Positions 9,463-20,071 of a stretch of 64,000 bases of DNA are shown in pieces. Position 1 is the stretch's first letter; the number at the start of each line of letters is the position of its first letter. Source of the DNA: Halorussus aquaticus (GTDB lineage Archaea > Halobacteriota > Halobacteria > Halobacteriales > Haladaptataceae); contig NZ_CP100400.1 of the NCBI RefSeq assembly GCF_024218795.1, positions 930,001 through 994,000 on the forward strand, written 5' to 3'. The position numbers and the translations under genes are program-made. The notes beneath the pieces were generated by a model that worked only from the letters and a program-made list of their open reading frames with translations, was not told where the DNA came from and ran no database searches.

Positions 9463-10074
9463 ATGACCGACGAAGCTATCACCGCACTTCGGGAAGACGA
9501 GCTCCTCGGACCGCTGGTCGCCGAGTACGGCCCGCTGACCATCGAACCCGCGGACGACTTCTTTCAGCGATTCGTGACCTCCGTCCTGCGCCAGCAGGTG
9601 TCGATGGCCTCGGCCGCGGCGACGCGCGAGCGCCTCTTCGAGGCGGTGGCGGTGACGCCCGAGGGAATCCTCGCCGCCGACCCCCAGACGCTCCGCGACG
9701 TCGGACTCTCGCGCCAGAAGACCGAGTACGTCCGAAACATCGCCGAGGCGTTCGTCGAGGAGGGGTACTCGCAGGCGTACTTCGCCGACACGACCGACGA
9801 GGAAGTTCTGGCCGAACTCACGTCCATCAAGGGCGTCGGGGCGTGGACCGCGAACATGCAACTCATGTTCTCGCTCGGCCGCCCGGACGTGTTTCCCGTC
9901 GGCGACCTCGGTATCCGAAAGGGAATGGAGGCGCTGTTCGACGCCGAGATGACCCGAACCGAGATGGTCGAGGCCGCCGAACGGTGGGCGCCTTACCGGA
10001 GTTACGCCAGCCTCTACCTCTGGCGTGCCGACGAGGACATCACCGATAGCGTCGGCGAAGTGACTCCCCTGTAG
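9463..10074 (+). CDS. DNA-3-methyladenine glycosylase (AlkA/HhH-GPD type)
   Basis: 203 residues. The helix-hairpin-helix with Gly/Pro loop is visible at SIKGVGAWTANMQLMFSLG, followed by the catalytic aspartate in FPVGDLGIRKG, the AlkA signature. RQQVSMASAAAT is the conserved helix at the start of the fold. It should remove alkylated bases and leave abasic sites for repair. The start at MTDEAITAL fits the family; the frame is open for 17 residues upstream. The N-terminal TBP-like domain of E. coli AlkA is absent, as in many archaeal forms. Confidence 0.88.
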   Translation: MTDEAITALREDELLGPLVAEYGPLTIEPADDFFQRFVTSVLRQQVSMASAAATRERLFEAVAVTPEGILAADPQTLRDVGLSRQKTEYVRNIAEAFVEEGYSQAYFADTTDEEVLAELTSIKGVGAWTANMQLMFSLGRPDVFPVGDLGIRKGMEALFDAEMTRTEMVEAAERWAPYRSYASLYLWRADEDITDSVGEVTPL

Positions 10075-10297
10075 CGGTCCCACTGAGTCTCGTCCGCGAA
10101 AACGTCGCTCGCTCTCGAATCAGTTCTGTTCTCGAAGAAGTTGCGTTTCCGCGAACGAATCTCCCGTCCGAAGTGCCCCCATCCCCGAAGCGGTCCAGCG
10201 GAGGGCCGAAGGTCAGTACGGAGTGTCGCGGTTCGCACGGAACGCCTCGGCAGCGCCGAGTTCCGGATAGAGGACGACAGCGACGATTCGTACGTAT

Positions 10298-10675
10298 TTA
10301 GACGACGTTCTCCTCGCGGGCGGCGAGATCGAGGTACTCCACGAGCGGCGCGTCGTCGTCGTCGAGCGATACGTACCCGTCCTCGGCGTCGAAGGTGACC
10401 GCGTCGGCGTCCGCCAGACGGGGGAGCTGGCTGTGGTAGAGGTCCGCGAGGACGCGTTCTTCGTCCGGGGAGTCGCCGATGTCGCGCTCCCACGAGGCGA
10501 CCTGTTCGGCCAGTTCTTCGAGCGTTACCGAGTGACCCTGTTCTCGGAGGTAGTACAGCACGTACCGGCGGCGGCGGTTCGAGAGCAGGTCGAGCGTGGC
10601 GTCGAGCGTCGGGGAGATACCCCGGCCCCCTCCGACGTGGCTGTCGGTCACGTCCGGAGCGTCCGTGTTCATCAT
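10298..10675 (-). CDS. Winged-helix regulator (DUF7344 type)
   Basis: 125 residues. The core LDLLSNRRRRYVLYYLREQG, followed by a helix-turn-helix (TLEELAEQVASWE) and the LYHSQLPRLADADAV wing region, is the common haloarchaeal single-domain winged-helix fold. The C-terminus is acidic. Two adjacent ATG codons (10675 and 10672) are equally possible. A TATA-like TTTTTGTCC lies about 30 bp upstream on the minus strand. Target genes unknown. Confidence 0.8.
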   Translation of the reverse strand: MMNTDAPDVTDSHVGGGRGISPTLDATLDLLSNRRRRYVLYYLREQGHSVTLEELAEQVASWERDIGDSPDEERVLADLYHSQLPRLADADAVTFDAEDGYVSLDDDDAPLVEYLDLAAREENVV

Positions 10676-11184
10676 ACAGTGTCTACTGGATACTCCGGGA
10701 CAAAAAGCACGGTACCTAAACGATTAGGGAGTGGTTCGTACTGTAGACTAGTCTTCACTTTACACCGAGAAACCTGCGCAAAACGACCGAAATACTACGT
10801 TACGTGCACCCAATGCACAAACTGTCGGCCGACCGCCGTCGGAAACCCTTAATCCCCACGAGCGCCTATCGACGAGTGCGTACCTCAAGTCCCCGCCCGA
10901 GCAGTCCCACACGGGAGCGATGACAGCGCGGAGAACCCGGGTACGCGACAGACAGTGTCTGGTGCCACCGCACGGCACTCGTTCGCCGGTTTCACCGGCT
11001 CGAAACTCGGCGCTGGTGACAGCGCCCGCCCGGCACGAGGGTTTGCCAGCAGACTCGGCACGCCGCCACGGAATGACGCTGGAGGTTAGTGTTCCGGGCG
11101 ACATTTTGCGTCCGCTACCGCTTACAGTGACGAACCGTCTATTACTCTCCCACGCGGATAGGAGTATCTTCGAAGGTTGGACTA
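10676..11184. other. Intergenic region, possibly transcribed
   Basis: 509 bp without a convincing reading frame. CCTTAATCC at about 10849-10857 resembles the TTAA-type boxes of the rRNA promoters, and a GCCGGT-TTC-ACCGGC hairpin sits near 10987-11001. I cannot assign an RNA family; RNase P RNA and SRP RNA consensus elements are not visible. Confidence 0.3.
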
Positions 11185-11442
11185 CTAGTCGTGGAGTTGA
11201 GACCGTATCTGCTGTGGGTCCTTCCAGAGGACGATGTCCTCGGTTCGAGCATCGTATTCGATGTACTGTCCGTCCTCGAGTTTGGGGAGGTGGTTGTGGT
11301 GAAGACTTATCTCGAAGGAGCGAGCGTCCTGTCCGGGGATATTGTCGTCGGAAGCGAGCACCGCTGCGAGTTCAGTCCGGGTCATCGTCTCCTCGCGAGC
11401 GAGAATCGCCAGAATCTCGCGCCGGACTGGGTTCGTTACCAT
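11185..11442 (-). CDS. Winged-helix DNA-binding protein
   Basis: 85 residues with a compact winged helix: NPVRREILAILAREE, then MTRTELAAVLAS as the first part of the HTH, then SLHHNHLPKLEDGQYIEYD as recognition helix and wing. The layout matches the small haloarchaeal DUF7344/ArsR-like regulators. Its start codon lies 7 bp inside the end of the upstream membrane HalOD1 gene, so the two are translationally linked and probably function together. Confidence 0.75.
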   Translation of the reverse strand: MVTNPVRREILAILAREETMTRTELAAVLASDDNIPGQDARSFEISLHHNHLPKLEDGQYIEYDARTEDIVLWKDPQQIRSQLHD

Positions 11443-12155
11443 TGCGGATTTCGTGAGACGGTACTCTCGTCTCGTTGACGTGGCCTGTTGGTGTCGTATA
11501 TCGTCACGGTGCCTTGACTACTCACTCGAATCTCGTAGTTGTCGGTGTAGAAGAGGAGTTGCCACGGGGAGTCGCCTTGGGTCTGGAGTTCGGTAAACGC
11601 GTCTGGATCGACACGTCTGTGGAGGGGTTCCAGTTCGAGTGCATCGACCCCTTCGAGTTCAGCGATCTGTGAGGTGACTGCCGTAAGAATCGGGTTCGGT
11701 CCCGGTTCGTCGGTCCAGACGGTCTCTGCGACGACTCGGTCTCGGTCGGTCTGGTCTATCGGTCGGCGGTCGTGTACGACGTGAGTACCGAGAAAGATAC
11801 CGATACCGCTGCCGACGCTCACGACAGTGAGCGCCTCGTCGAACAAGAGAGTGACCGCTAATTCACGCAGGAGTTGCTGACTGAGAAGCCAGATGCCGAC
11901 GGACGCAACGATAGCTCCGGTCCACCCGTACATAGCTATCCGCTGGACTCGGTCGACGTCGTCCTCGGCCCGTAGCAACTGAACGGAGTACAGAGCGATA
12001 CCGAGCGAGACCCCGAGTGGAACGATTACCTCTGGCAAGTCGGCGAGTAGAGAACCGGCACTCAGCGGAAAGAACACCAGAGACGAGAGCCCTAAGAGAC
12101 CTGCGAGCAGCGGAAGGAGAGGCTGAAGTTGAGTCGCTGCTGGTCTGTGATTCAT
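11436..12155 (-). CDS. Membrane protein with HalOD1-like output domain
   Basis: 239 residues. Four hydrophobic helices (about 12-30, 38-60, 72-95 and 105-125) form an N-terminal membrane domain, followed by a cytoplasmic domain of ~100 residues. That domain begins ILTAVTSQIAELEGVDALELEPL, with HRRVDPDAFTEL after it, which matches the haloarchaeal output domain HalOD1 often found in signalling proteins. It overlaps the winged-helix gene downstream by 7 bp. I infer a membrane sensor paired with a regulator; the signal is unknown. Confidence 0.7.
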   Translation of the reverse strand: MNHRPAATQLQPLLPLLAGLLGLSSLVFFPLSAGSLLADLPEVIVPLGVSLGIALYSVQLLRAEDDVDRVQRIAMYGWTGAIVASVGIWLLSQQLLRELAVTLLFDEALTVVSVGSGIGIFLGTHVVHDRRPIDQTDRDRVVAETVWTDEPGPNPILTAVTSQIAELEGVDALELEPLHRRVDPDAFTELQTQGDSPWQLLFYTDNYEIRVSSQGTVTIYDTNRPRQRDESTVSRNPQW

Positions 12156-12392
12156 CGTACAGGAACAAGGGTTTTGAACGAATAAAGGTTTCTAGTCCTG
12201 CTATGGACGGTTAATCACTCTTTACTCCCGGATTCTGAAACCGGATGCTGCTAGTCTCCCGTAGGACTCTCTCGTGTTCGAACACAGGTGAAAAACCGGT
12301 CCGAATTCTCGGACTGGCTCGTCTTCGACCGACTCGACGCTTCGACTGCGGAGGTAACTGCGCTTTTACTCTTCAGGCCCCTACCACTCGTA

Positions 12393-13415
12393 ATGACTCT
12401 CCAGACGAACCGAGTGGACCAAGAGCGGGCCGTCGAGACGCCCCGCGTCGCGGCCAGCGACGACTCGTCGGCCGCACTCGCCGTCGAGGGACTCCGCAAG
12501 CAGTTCGGAAGCGGTGCGGACGCGGTCACGGCGGTCGAGGACGTCTCGTTCGCGGTCGAACCGGGGTCGGTCGTCGGCCTGCTGGGACCGAACGGCGCGG
12601 GGAAGACGACCACCATCAAGTCGATTCTGGGGATGGTGCTGCCGGACGAGGGGGCCGTCCGGATTCACGGTATCGACGTCGCCGCGAATCCGCGCGCGGC
12701 CTACGCCCACATCGATGCGATGCTCGAGGGTGCCCGCAACGACTACTGGCGGTTGACCGTCCGGGAGAACCTCCGGTACTTCGCCACCATCAGTGGCGTC
12801 GACCCCGACTCGATAGCCGACCGTCACGACCAACTGCTCGAGAAACTCGACCTCGCGTCGAAAGCCGACGAACCCGTGCGGAGTCTCTCACGAGGGATGA
12901 AACAGAAGGTGTCGCTGGCCAGCGTCTTGGCGAGCGAGGCGGACGTGGTCTTTCTCGACGAACCCACCCTCGGTCTCGACGTCGAGAGTTCGCTGACGCT
13001 GCGACGGGAACTCCGTCGAATCGTCGAGCGGCGCAACCTGACCGTGGTCGTGAGCAGTCACGACATGGACGTCATCGAGGACATCTGCGACCGGGTGGTC
13101 ATCATGAACGACGGGCGAGTCGTCGCCGACGACACCGTCGAGAATCTCCTCCGCAACTTCGACACGCGAGGGTACCGAATCACCAGTCCGGACTTCGACG
13201 AGTCACTGTTGGCCGAAATCGGCGAGCGATTCGAAGTCACAGACGTCGAACGGTTCGACGACCGGACGCGCGTCGAGGTGGCGACCGACAGCGACGGGTT
13301 CTACGCGCTGGCGGCGTCTCTCCGCCGCCGCGACGTGACACTCGATGCGGTCGACACGGTCGAGGCGAGCTTGGAAGACGTCTTCGTGGAGATGACGGGC
13401 GGTGAGGAACGATGA
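12393..13415 (+). CDS. ABC transporter ATP-binding protein
   Basis: 340 residues. Walker A GPNGAGKTT, signature LSRGMKQKVSLA, Walker B VVFLDEPTLGLD and switch histidine SSHDMD are all present. A C-terminal ~90-residue extension (DTRGYRITSPDF onward) is typical of ABC-2 export ATPases of the CcmA/NatA kind. ATG 12393 is chosen over the longer open frame because the family begins with the short acidic leader before LAVEGLRKQFG. The stop overlaps the permease start by 4 bp (ATGA), so the two form an operon. Substrate not predictable. Confidence 0.92.
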   Translation: MTLQTNRVDQERAVETPRVAASDDSSAALAVEGLRKQFGSGADAVTAVEDVSFAVEPGSVVGLLGPNGAGKTTTIKSILGMVLPDEGAVRIHGIDVAANPRAAYAHIDAMLEGARNDYWRLTVRENLRYFATISGVDPDSIADRHDQLLEKLDLASKADEPVRSLSRGMKQKVSLASVLASEADVVFLDEPTLGLDVESSLTLRRELRRIVERRNLTVVVSSHDMDVIEDICDRVVIMNDGRVVADDTVENLLRNFDTRGYRITSPDFDESLLAEIGERFEVTDVERFDDRTRVEVATDSDGFYALAASLRRRDVTLDAVDTVEASLEDVFVEMTGGEER

Positions 13416-14239
13416 CCGACTGGAACTCCGCCGACGCGTCTCACGGGTCCGAGGACGCGCCGCGGCGGGCAGGGTACCTTCAACTCGCCCGCGCGGTCCT
13501 CTACCGGGAGTATCTCGTCTTCGTTCGCTACCCCGCCAACGCGGTCGGGGGCATCGTGGTCTCGCTGTTCTTCTTCGGACTGCTGTTCTACGGCGGTCGG
13601 ATGATAGCCGGACGGGCGCTGACCGACTCCATCGAGGGAATCATCGTCGGCTACTTCCTGTGGACGCTCTCGGTGGGTGCCTACTCGGCTATCTCCAACG
13701 ACATCGGCGCGGAGGTCCAGTGGGGCACGCTCGAACGCCACGTCATGACGCCGTTCGGGTTCGCGCCCGTCGCCTTCGTCAAGGGGGTCGCGAAACTGCT
13801 CCGGACGTTCGTCACGTCGTCGGTCATCCTCGCCGTAATGCTGCTGGTGACCCGAACGACCCTCCGAATCGACGTGCTGACCGTGGTCCCCGTCGCCGTC
13901 CTCAGTGTCGCCTCGGTGCTGGGACTCGGGTTCGCGGCCGGGGGCGTCACGGTCCTCTACAAGCGCATCGGCAACTGGCTCAACCTCCTCCAGTTCGGGT
14001 TCGTGATACTCATCTCCGCCCCGGCCTTCGAAGTCGGTTGGACGAAGTTCCTCCCGCTGGCGCTCGGCAGTTCGCTGCTCCAGCGCGCGATGGTCGATGG
14101 GACCCGCCTCTGGGAGTTCCCGCCCGGCGACGTGGCGATTCTCGTCGGAACCGCAGTCGGCTACGTACTGCTCGGGTACGCAGTCTTCGAGTACGCCACG
14201 CGCCGCGCCCGACGACTCGGCGTCCTCGGAGATTACTGA
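13412..14239 (+). CDS. ABC-2 type transporter permease
   Basis: 275 residues with six hydrophobic helices between about 40 and 265, an ABC-2 membrane domain. The amphipathic N-terminus (LARAVLYREYLVFVRYPAN) and the GTLERHVMTPFG segment are the usual coupling-helix regions. It is translationally coupled to the ATPase. The pair probably exports a lipid, drug or polymer precursor, but no substrate can be read from the sequence. Confidence 0.88.
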   Translation: MTDWNSADASHGSEDAPRRAGYLQLARAVLYREYLVFVRYPANAVGGIVVSLFFFGLLFYGGRMIAGRALTDSIEGIIVGYFLWTLSVGAYSAISNDIGAEVQWGTLERHVMTPFGFAPVAFVKGVAKLLRTFVTSSVILAVMLLVTRTTLRIDVLTVVPVAVLSVASVLGLGFAAGGVTVLYKRIGNWLNLLQFGFVILISAPAFEVGWTKFLPLALGSSLLQRAMVDGTRLWEFPPGDVAILVGTAVGYVLLGYAVFEYATRRARRLGVLGDY

Positions 14240-14420
14240 CCCGTTCGAGACTGCCGCGACGGACGTCGGGACCGAGAACCCACGGGTGGTCCAACACGTC
14301 CTCACTTTCCGTGCCGTGCTACGACGGAACGCCGTGGACGGCTACCCCCGACCGACGACGGAACCGGCGATAATCATTGAACTACTCGCACGCGCTCGCG
14401 CGCGAAGATTGACTTATACT

Positions 14421-14684
14421 TATCGGGGTAGGACGGACGTGGCGGTTCAGTCAGCGGACGTGGTCCTCGTGCGGAACGATTCACTCGACGTGGTTCCCTC
14501 GTCGAACTGTGTCGCGAGAGCTATCGGAAAATAGGAAAGAGGTTACAACGTGTTCGCCAACTCACTGGCCGCCCGGGAACTGGCACCTTTCGGCGTTCTC
14601 CTCTCGCAAGCGGTCGGCGCGATACTGCTGTCGACGAGGTGAGTCATCGTCGCCAGCAATACACAGTTCCTCCGAGGGACCGAC
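14421..14684 (+). pseudogene. Remnant of copper-type P1B ATPase C-terminus
   Basis: Frame 3 (codons from 14421) reads GRTDVAVQSADVVLVRNDSLDVV, split here as GRTDVAVQSADV and VLVRNDSLDVV. After a stop at 14532-14534 the same frame resumes with GYNVFANSLAAR and ELAPFGVLLSQAVGAILLST; a second stop at 14640-14642 is followed by VIVASNTQFLRGTDFSV. These match, in order, the GTDVA-ADVVL segment and the last two membrane helices plus tail of CopA/ZntA-like P-type ATPases. The ~110 residues normally lying between the first two pieces are shortened and the whole N-terminus is missing. It is a decayed 3' remnant; no flanking insertion sequence is visible. Confidence 0.75.
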
Positions 14685-14783
14685 TTCTCCGTCTCTTCTC
14701 TTCCGGACGTTCCGGCAACCGCCAGACGCGGTCCGAGCGACTGAATCGGGATTTCCACCCGTCAGAAACGCATCTACCGGCGA

Positions 14784-15878
14784 CTACGTGCAGTCGATAG
14801 ACTCGGCGACCGCGAGCAGTTCCGACTTCGGGAGCGACCCCGAGACGCTGTACGATTCGTCGCCGCACGTCCACCGGACGATGCCGGTCGAACTGTACTC
14901 TGCGTACGTCCCTTCCCGCCCGTCGATGGTGACGTTTTCCGCGTCGTCGTTCGTTGCACGCGACGCGTCGGTCCGGTTCGACTGCCGCACGTACAGGTGG
15001 TCCGTGTCGTTCTGGTACGACAACGACACTACGGTGTAATTGTTCGCGGCCGTGACGGTGACGTTACCGAGTTCGTAATCCTCGGGGACCTCTCGGGGTT
15101 CGGTGACGTCGAACGAGACGTCGGTCTCCGCTACATCGACGGTGTCGTACTTCTGGGTGTCCGGCATCTCGGTCTCGACGACTTCGGCGTCCTCCGGCGG
15201 CCGGAACTCGAACGTGTCGTCCGAGACGTTCGCGTCGAGCGTCAGGTTGGAGTACGTCGTGGTCGTCTCGTAGGTCTGATTGCCGAACGACGAGACCATG
15301 TGGCGCTTGACGGGGAACCAACTATCCTTGTCGATCCACAACGTGTAGTTCTGAGTGATGTTCGCGAGCGAACTCCCGCTCTTCGGGACCAGCGAGAGGA
15401 CGTACGTACTCCGATTTCCGACGGTCTCCGTCCCGCGATACGAGACGTTGTAGTTCTCGAGGACGGTCTCCACGAGTTGCTGGTAGTTCTGGGACATCCC
15501 CTGCGTACCGAGACTCGAGATGTTCGTCTTGCGAACGGTGTTCGTCGTCTCGTTGTACGTCCACATCGCGGATTCGTTCTTGACGAGAATCGTCCCGTTC
15601 TGTGACTCGGGCGCGACGTACTCGTACCGCATCTCGCTAGCCGACTGGTTGATCCAGACGTTCGCCTTGGTCGTCCGCGTCTCGTTGCCGGTCACGATCT
15701 TCGTGGTGACCGTTCCGGTGAAAGTACCGATGTTCTCGTACTTCTGTTCGACTTTCTCTCCGATTTCGTCGGCCGACATGTCCGTCTCACCGAACTGCAT
15801 CCCGGCGCAGCCGCTGAACACGACGAGGAGTGCGACTGCGAGGGCGGGGAACGACGGCAACGATTGTTGGAGGGCCAT
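14784..15878 (-). CDS. LolA-like lipoprotein
   Basis: 364 residues. The signal peptide ends in a lipobox (VFSGCAG), so the mature protein should be lipid-anchored outside the membrane. The body resembles haloarchaeal outer-membrane-lipoprotein-sorting (LolA-like) proteins: a long helix (SADEIGEKVEQKYENIGTF), then antiparallel beta strands with many Asn/Thr sites, the motif WIDKDSWFPVKRH, and a C-terminal DUF4367-like segment (VPEDYELGNVTV). Archaea have no outer membrane, so Lol function cannot be inferred; a lipid- or lipoprotein-binding role is likely. A TATA-like run just upstream (15893-15915) fits the start. Confidence 0.8.
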   Translation of the reverse strand: MALQQSLPSFPALAVALLVVFSGCAGMQFGETDMSADEIGEKVEQKYENIGTFTGTVTTKIVTGNETRTTKANVWINQSASEMRYEYVAPESQNGTILVKNESAMWTYNETTNTVRKTNISSLGTQGMSQNYQQLVETVLENYNVSYRGTETVGNRSTYVLSLVPKSGSSLANITQNYTLWIDKDSWFPVKRHMVSSFGNQTYETTTTYSNLTLDANVSDDTFEFRPPEDAEVVETEMPDTQKYDTVDVAETDVSFDVTEPREVPEDYELGNVTVTAANNYTVVSLSYQNDTDHLYVRQSNRTDASRATNDDAENVTIDGREGTYAEYSSTGIVRWTCGDESYSVSGSLPKSELLAVAESIDCT

Positions 15879-16007
15879 GTGTTCTTTTGGTTACTCAATC
15901 TACATATATTTGCGGGTTTCATCTGCGATTACATCCGCGAGGTCGCGTACCTTCCTCCTCGAACCATCACTCTACGATTCCCGGCTCTGAGGGGTGTAGA
16001 GTGGACG

Positions 16008-16418
16008 TTACTCTCCAGTCAACAACGTCCGCCAGTCGTCGGTCCACGCGACGACTGCCCCGACGGACACCGCTGCGACCCACACGAGGAGTGATTTCAG
16101 GACGTAGTACAGCGACCCGTTCGTACGCACGTCCATCGCCCCCGTGACCGTGCCTAGAGTGACGAAGGCGAGGAACGTCGCGGCACCGAACCGCCAGACG
16201 GTGCCCGACCGGGCGTCCGGGTACCACGTGTGGACGACGAACGCGGCACCGACTGCGACGAGATTGCTCGCCTGTAGCGTCCATCCGAACGGTTCGCCGA
16301 CGAGTGCCGCATCGAACACGACGCTCAGACCGTTCGTCGCGAGACCGAACGCGAACCAGAGCGAGACGTATCCGGCGAAGCCAGCGACGCCGTCGCGGAG
16401 GGTTCCTCCGTCACTCAT
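16008..16418 (-). CDS. Four-helix membrane protein, unknown
   Basis: 136 residues with four hydrophobic segments (about 12-35, 48-65, 75-95 and 105-125) and short charged ends. No named family recognised. Its start overlaps the stop of the beta-propeller gene upstream (16415-16418, ATGA), so both belong to one operon. It may be a membrane partner of the exported propeller. Confidence 0.65.
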   Translation of the reverse strand: MSDGGTLRDGVAGFAGYVSLWFAFGLATNGLSVVFDAALVGEPFGWTLQASNLVAVGAAFVVHTWYPDARSGTVWRFGAATFLAFVTLGTVTGAMDVRTNGSLYYVLKSLLVWVAAVSVGAVVAWTDDWRTLLTGE

Positions 16419-17626
16419 GGTTCTCCGAGGGCGTACAGCGTCCGGTCGAGAAGCACGTACAACGTACCGCCAGCGATTATCGGGGAATCCGTTCGATTCG
16501 CGCTCTCGGGGTAGCTCACACGGAATCGCTGCTCGCCCGACGACGCGTCGAGGGCCGCGACGCCGTGTTCGAGACCGACGTAGAGCGTATCACTTGCGAG
16601 TGCGGGTGCGCTCTCTTCGACTCCGCTCCCGAGTTCGGCACTCCAAGACGTGTCGCCGGTGTCCGCGTCAAGTGCGACGACGCGGCCCGTATCACCGAAC
16701 GAGAGGTAGACCCTAGACCCGTCAGAAATAGGTCGGACCTCCTCACCTGCAGCACCCAGCGACGTCGACCACCGAGTCGTTCCATCGTCGAGATTCAGTG
16801 CGTACACAGGTTCGGTCCCACAGTAGACGGTGTCGTTTACAACGCACGGACCACCCCGGCGACTACTGTCGAGGTGCAGGTTGCGTACCCACTCCGTCGC
16901 GCCGGTGGTCGCGTCAACGGCACTGAGCGATCCGTCTCCCTCTATAACCGGTCCGACGACGTATCCCTCCGCGTACGCGTTCGGGTGGACACCCTCTCCC
17001 GGTGATGTTCTCCAGCGTTCGAGACCGGACCGGGTGTCGATGGCGACAAGGCGGTCACCTGTCCCAACGAAGGACGAGACGTAGACCGTATCTCCGGCGC
17101 GAAGCGTCTCGTCGAGGCTACTGTTCGTCTTGTACTCCCACCGTGTGCGCCCGCGCGTCCGGTCGAGCGCATACAGACTGACAGACGACCCGACGAGCAG
17201 GCGTTCCCCGTCGAGGACGGGACCGGTCTCTACGCGCGTCGGTCGATCCCCCCACGGTAGCGTCCCGAGGCGACTCGTCTGCCAGTTCAGTTCACCCGTG
17301 GTCGCGTCGAACGCGTGTATCGTGCGGTCCGAGGCGGCGTAGACCGTCCCGGCCGAGCAGACCAGCCACGTCCGCGTCGCGCGGTCGTCCGATAACGTGG
17401 CCCGCCAGCGGACTTCCGGCTGCTTCCTCGGTCCGTCCACGTCCGGAGCGTAACCCGTTCGTGCCGGATCTCGCCGTTGCATCGGCCACGTCCCGTCAAC
17501 TATCTTCGGAGCGGATCGGGGAGAGCTTCGGAACCACCGCGAGGGGAGTGTGGAAGCGCCGAGAGCCGCACCTGCCCCGACTGCTAGCGCTCGACGGCGG
17601 GTAACGAGGGACCTGTTTCGAGCCAT
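16415..17626 (-). CDS. PQQ-like beta-propeller protein, Tat exported
   Basis: 403 residues from MARNRSLVTRRRALAVG. The twin-arginine signal (TRRRALAVGAGAALG) predicts export in folded form. The body has repeated ~40-residue blades of the PQQ_2 type, with motifs such as YALDRTRGRTRWEYKT, VALDADTGDTSWSAEL and AALDASSGEQRF. No catalytic residues of quinoprotein dehydrogenases are evident, so it is more likely a binding or scaffold protein (BamB-like propeller). The start at 17626 was chosen because it produces the Tat signal; the open frame upstream adds unrelated residues. Confidence 0.85.
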   Translation of the reverse strand: MARNRSLVTRRRALAVGAGAALGASTLPSRWFRSSPRSAPKIVDGTWPMQRRDPARTGYAPDVDGPRKQPEVRWRATLSDDRATRTWLVCSAGTVYAASDRTIHAFDATTGELNWQTSRLGTLPWGDRPTRVETGPVLDGERLLVGSSVSLYALDRTRGRTRWEYKTNSSLDETLRAGDTVYVSSFVGTGDRLVAIDTRSGLERWRTSPGEGVHPNAYAEGYVVGPVIEGDGSLSAVDATTGATEWVRNLHLDSSRRGGPCVVNDTVYCGTEPVYALNLDDGTTRWSTSLGAAGEEVRPISDGSRVYLSFGDTGRVVALDADTGDTSWSAELGSGVEESAPALASDTLYVGLEHGVAALDASSGEQRFRVSYPESANRTDSPIIAGGTLYVLLDRTLYALGEP

Positions 17627-17840
17627 AACGTGTCTCCTCGTCGAAACTTGTGTCCACTCACTACTTAGCTGTCGTTGGTATGGAACCGTACCGTCTCCGA
17701 CGAGGTGTCGAATCTCGAAGCCACCACACGCATGCATCGACAAGGTAATCGGCAACGTGTGAGGTTCCGTCGCTCGGTAGAAGCACCCGTCTCACGACGC
17801 CCAGAACGATTCCCTTGGAAACTCTCCCCGTTGGCGTTCT

Positions 17841-17868
17841 GGTTCGACGGCCTTAAGTGTAACCCGGC
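17841..17868 (+). promoter_or_regulatory. rRNA promoter P1
   Basis: TTCGACGGCCTTAAGTGTA with the TATA-like CCTTAAGTG at 17851-17859, about 610 bp upstream of 16S. First of four similar boxes, as in other haloarchaeal rrn operons with tandem promoters. Confidence 0.75.
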
Positions 17869-17970
17869 CATTCGTTTGAATGCGAACGAGGTCCGGTGGT
17901 TTGGGCCTCCGAGAGGTGGCGAGAATCGGCGTCTTTATACGACGTCTCGGCCGCCTCTCGTACGACGCCC

Positions 17971-17996
17971 CGATCCGGTGCCCTTAACTGTATGTG
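17971..17996 (+). promoter_or_regulatory. rRNA promoter P2
   Basis: CGATCCGGTGCCCTTAACTG. Shares the CGATCCGGTGCCCTTAA core exactly with P3, which points to local duplication. Confidence 0.75.
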
Positions 17997-18052
17997 GCGA
18001 CTCGGATTGGATGTCCTCGCCGTCCCCCGATTCGGGACGACGACCACACGTC

Positions 18053-18079
18053 CGATCCGGTGCCCTTAAGTGTACAAGG
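18053..18079 (+). promoter_or_regulatory. rRNA promoter P3
   Basis: CGATCCGGTGCCCTTAAGTG. P2 and P3 are 82 bp apart, and in both a CACTCGGATTGGA-like or GACTCGGATTGGA-like stretch follows the box. Confidence 0.75.
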
Positions 18080-18136
18080 CCACTCGGATTGGACGTGACC
18101 GAGCCTTCGGGGGTCTTCCCACCGAAGGCCGACCAC

Positions 18137-18160
18137 GGTTCGACGCCCTTAAATGATACG
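18137..18160 (+). promoter_or_regulatory. rRNA promoter P4
   Basis: GGTTCGACGCCCTTAAATGA, the box closest to 16S (about 315 bp upstream). Same TTCGACG element as P1. Confidence 0.75.
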
Positions 18161-18361
18161 GGCGCCTCGAACCAACTGCAGCAAAAGACACAGTGCGATT
18201 CGCGAGGCGTTCAACTCGTCTCGCAGTCTCGGACCGACCGAGGTTCGATGGGTTTATGGCCCATCGCAGCCAACGTTCAGGTCCGAAGGAAATGAGGATT
18301 CCACCCCTGCGGTCCGCCGTACACGATGGGATCTGATGTTAGCCCTGGCAGTTCGGTGACA

Positions 18362-18396
18362 CCCGACCAACGATTCGGTCCGGGGTCGTCGAACTG
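18362..18396 (+). other. 16S pre-rRNA processing stem (5' strand)
   Basis: CCCGACCA (18362-18369) pairs with TGGTCGGG (20035-20042), and GGTCGTCGA within 18384-18392 pairs with TCGACGACC (20013-20021), enclosing the whole 16S. This is the bulge-helix-bulge stem expected to be cut by the tRNA-splicing endonuclease EndA, encoded at 54257-55330. Confidence 0.65.
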
Positions 18397-18469
18397 ACGG
18401 ACCTAGAAGATAGACACGATAGATGTGTCTCCGCCAGAAACCCACCGAGCCATCACGCGCTCGGCAACC

Positions 18470-19938
<1,469 letters not shown>

Positions 19939-20071
19939 AACACACGGGACCAAGTCGACACGACTTGGCCCACACCGTTCGTCCTCACACGACGAACACT
20001 GACGAGGGTTCCTCGACGACCTCGACCACTTCGGTGGTCGGGCACCTTAGAACTGCCAGGGCTAACGATTA

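Noticed and set aside
14543..14758. 71-residue minus-strand gene in the gap after the ABC permease
   Set aside because: The plus strand here carries recognisable P-type ATPase remnants, which explains the sequence better.
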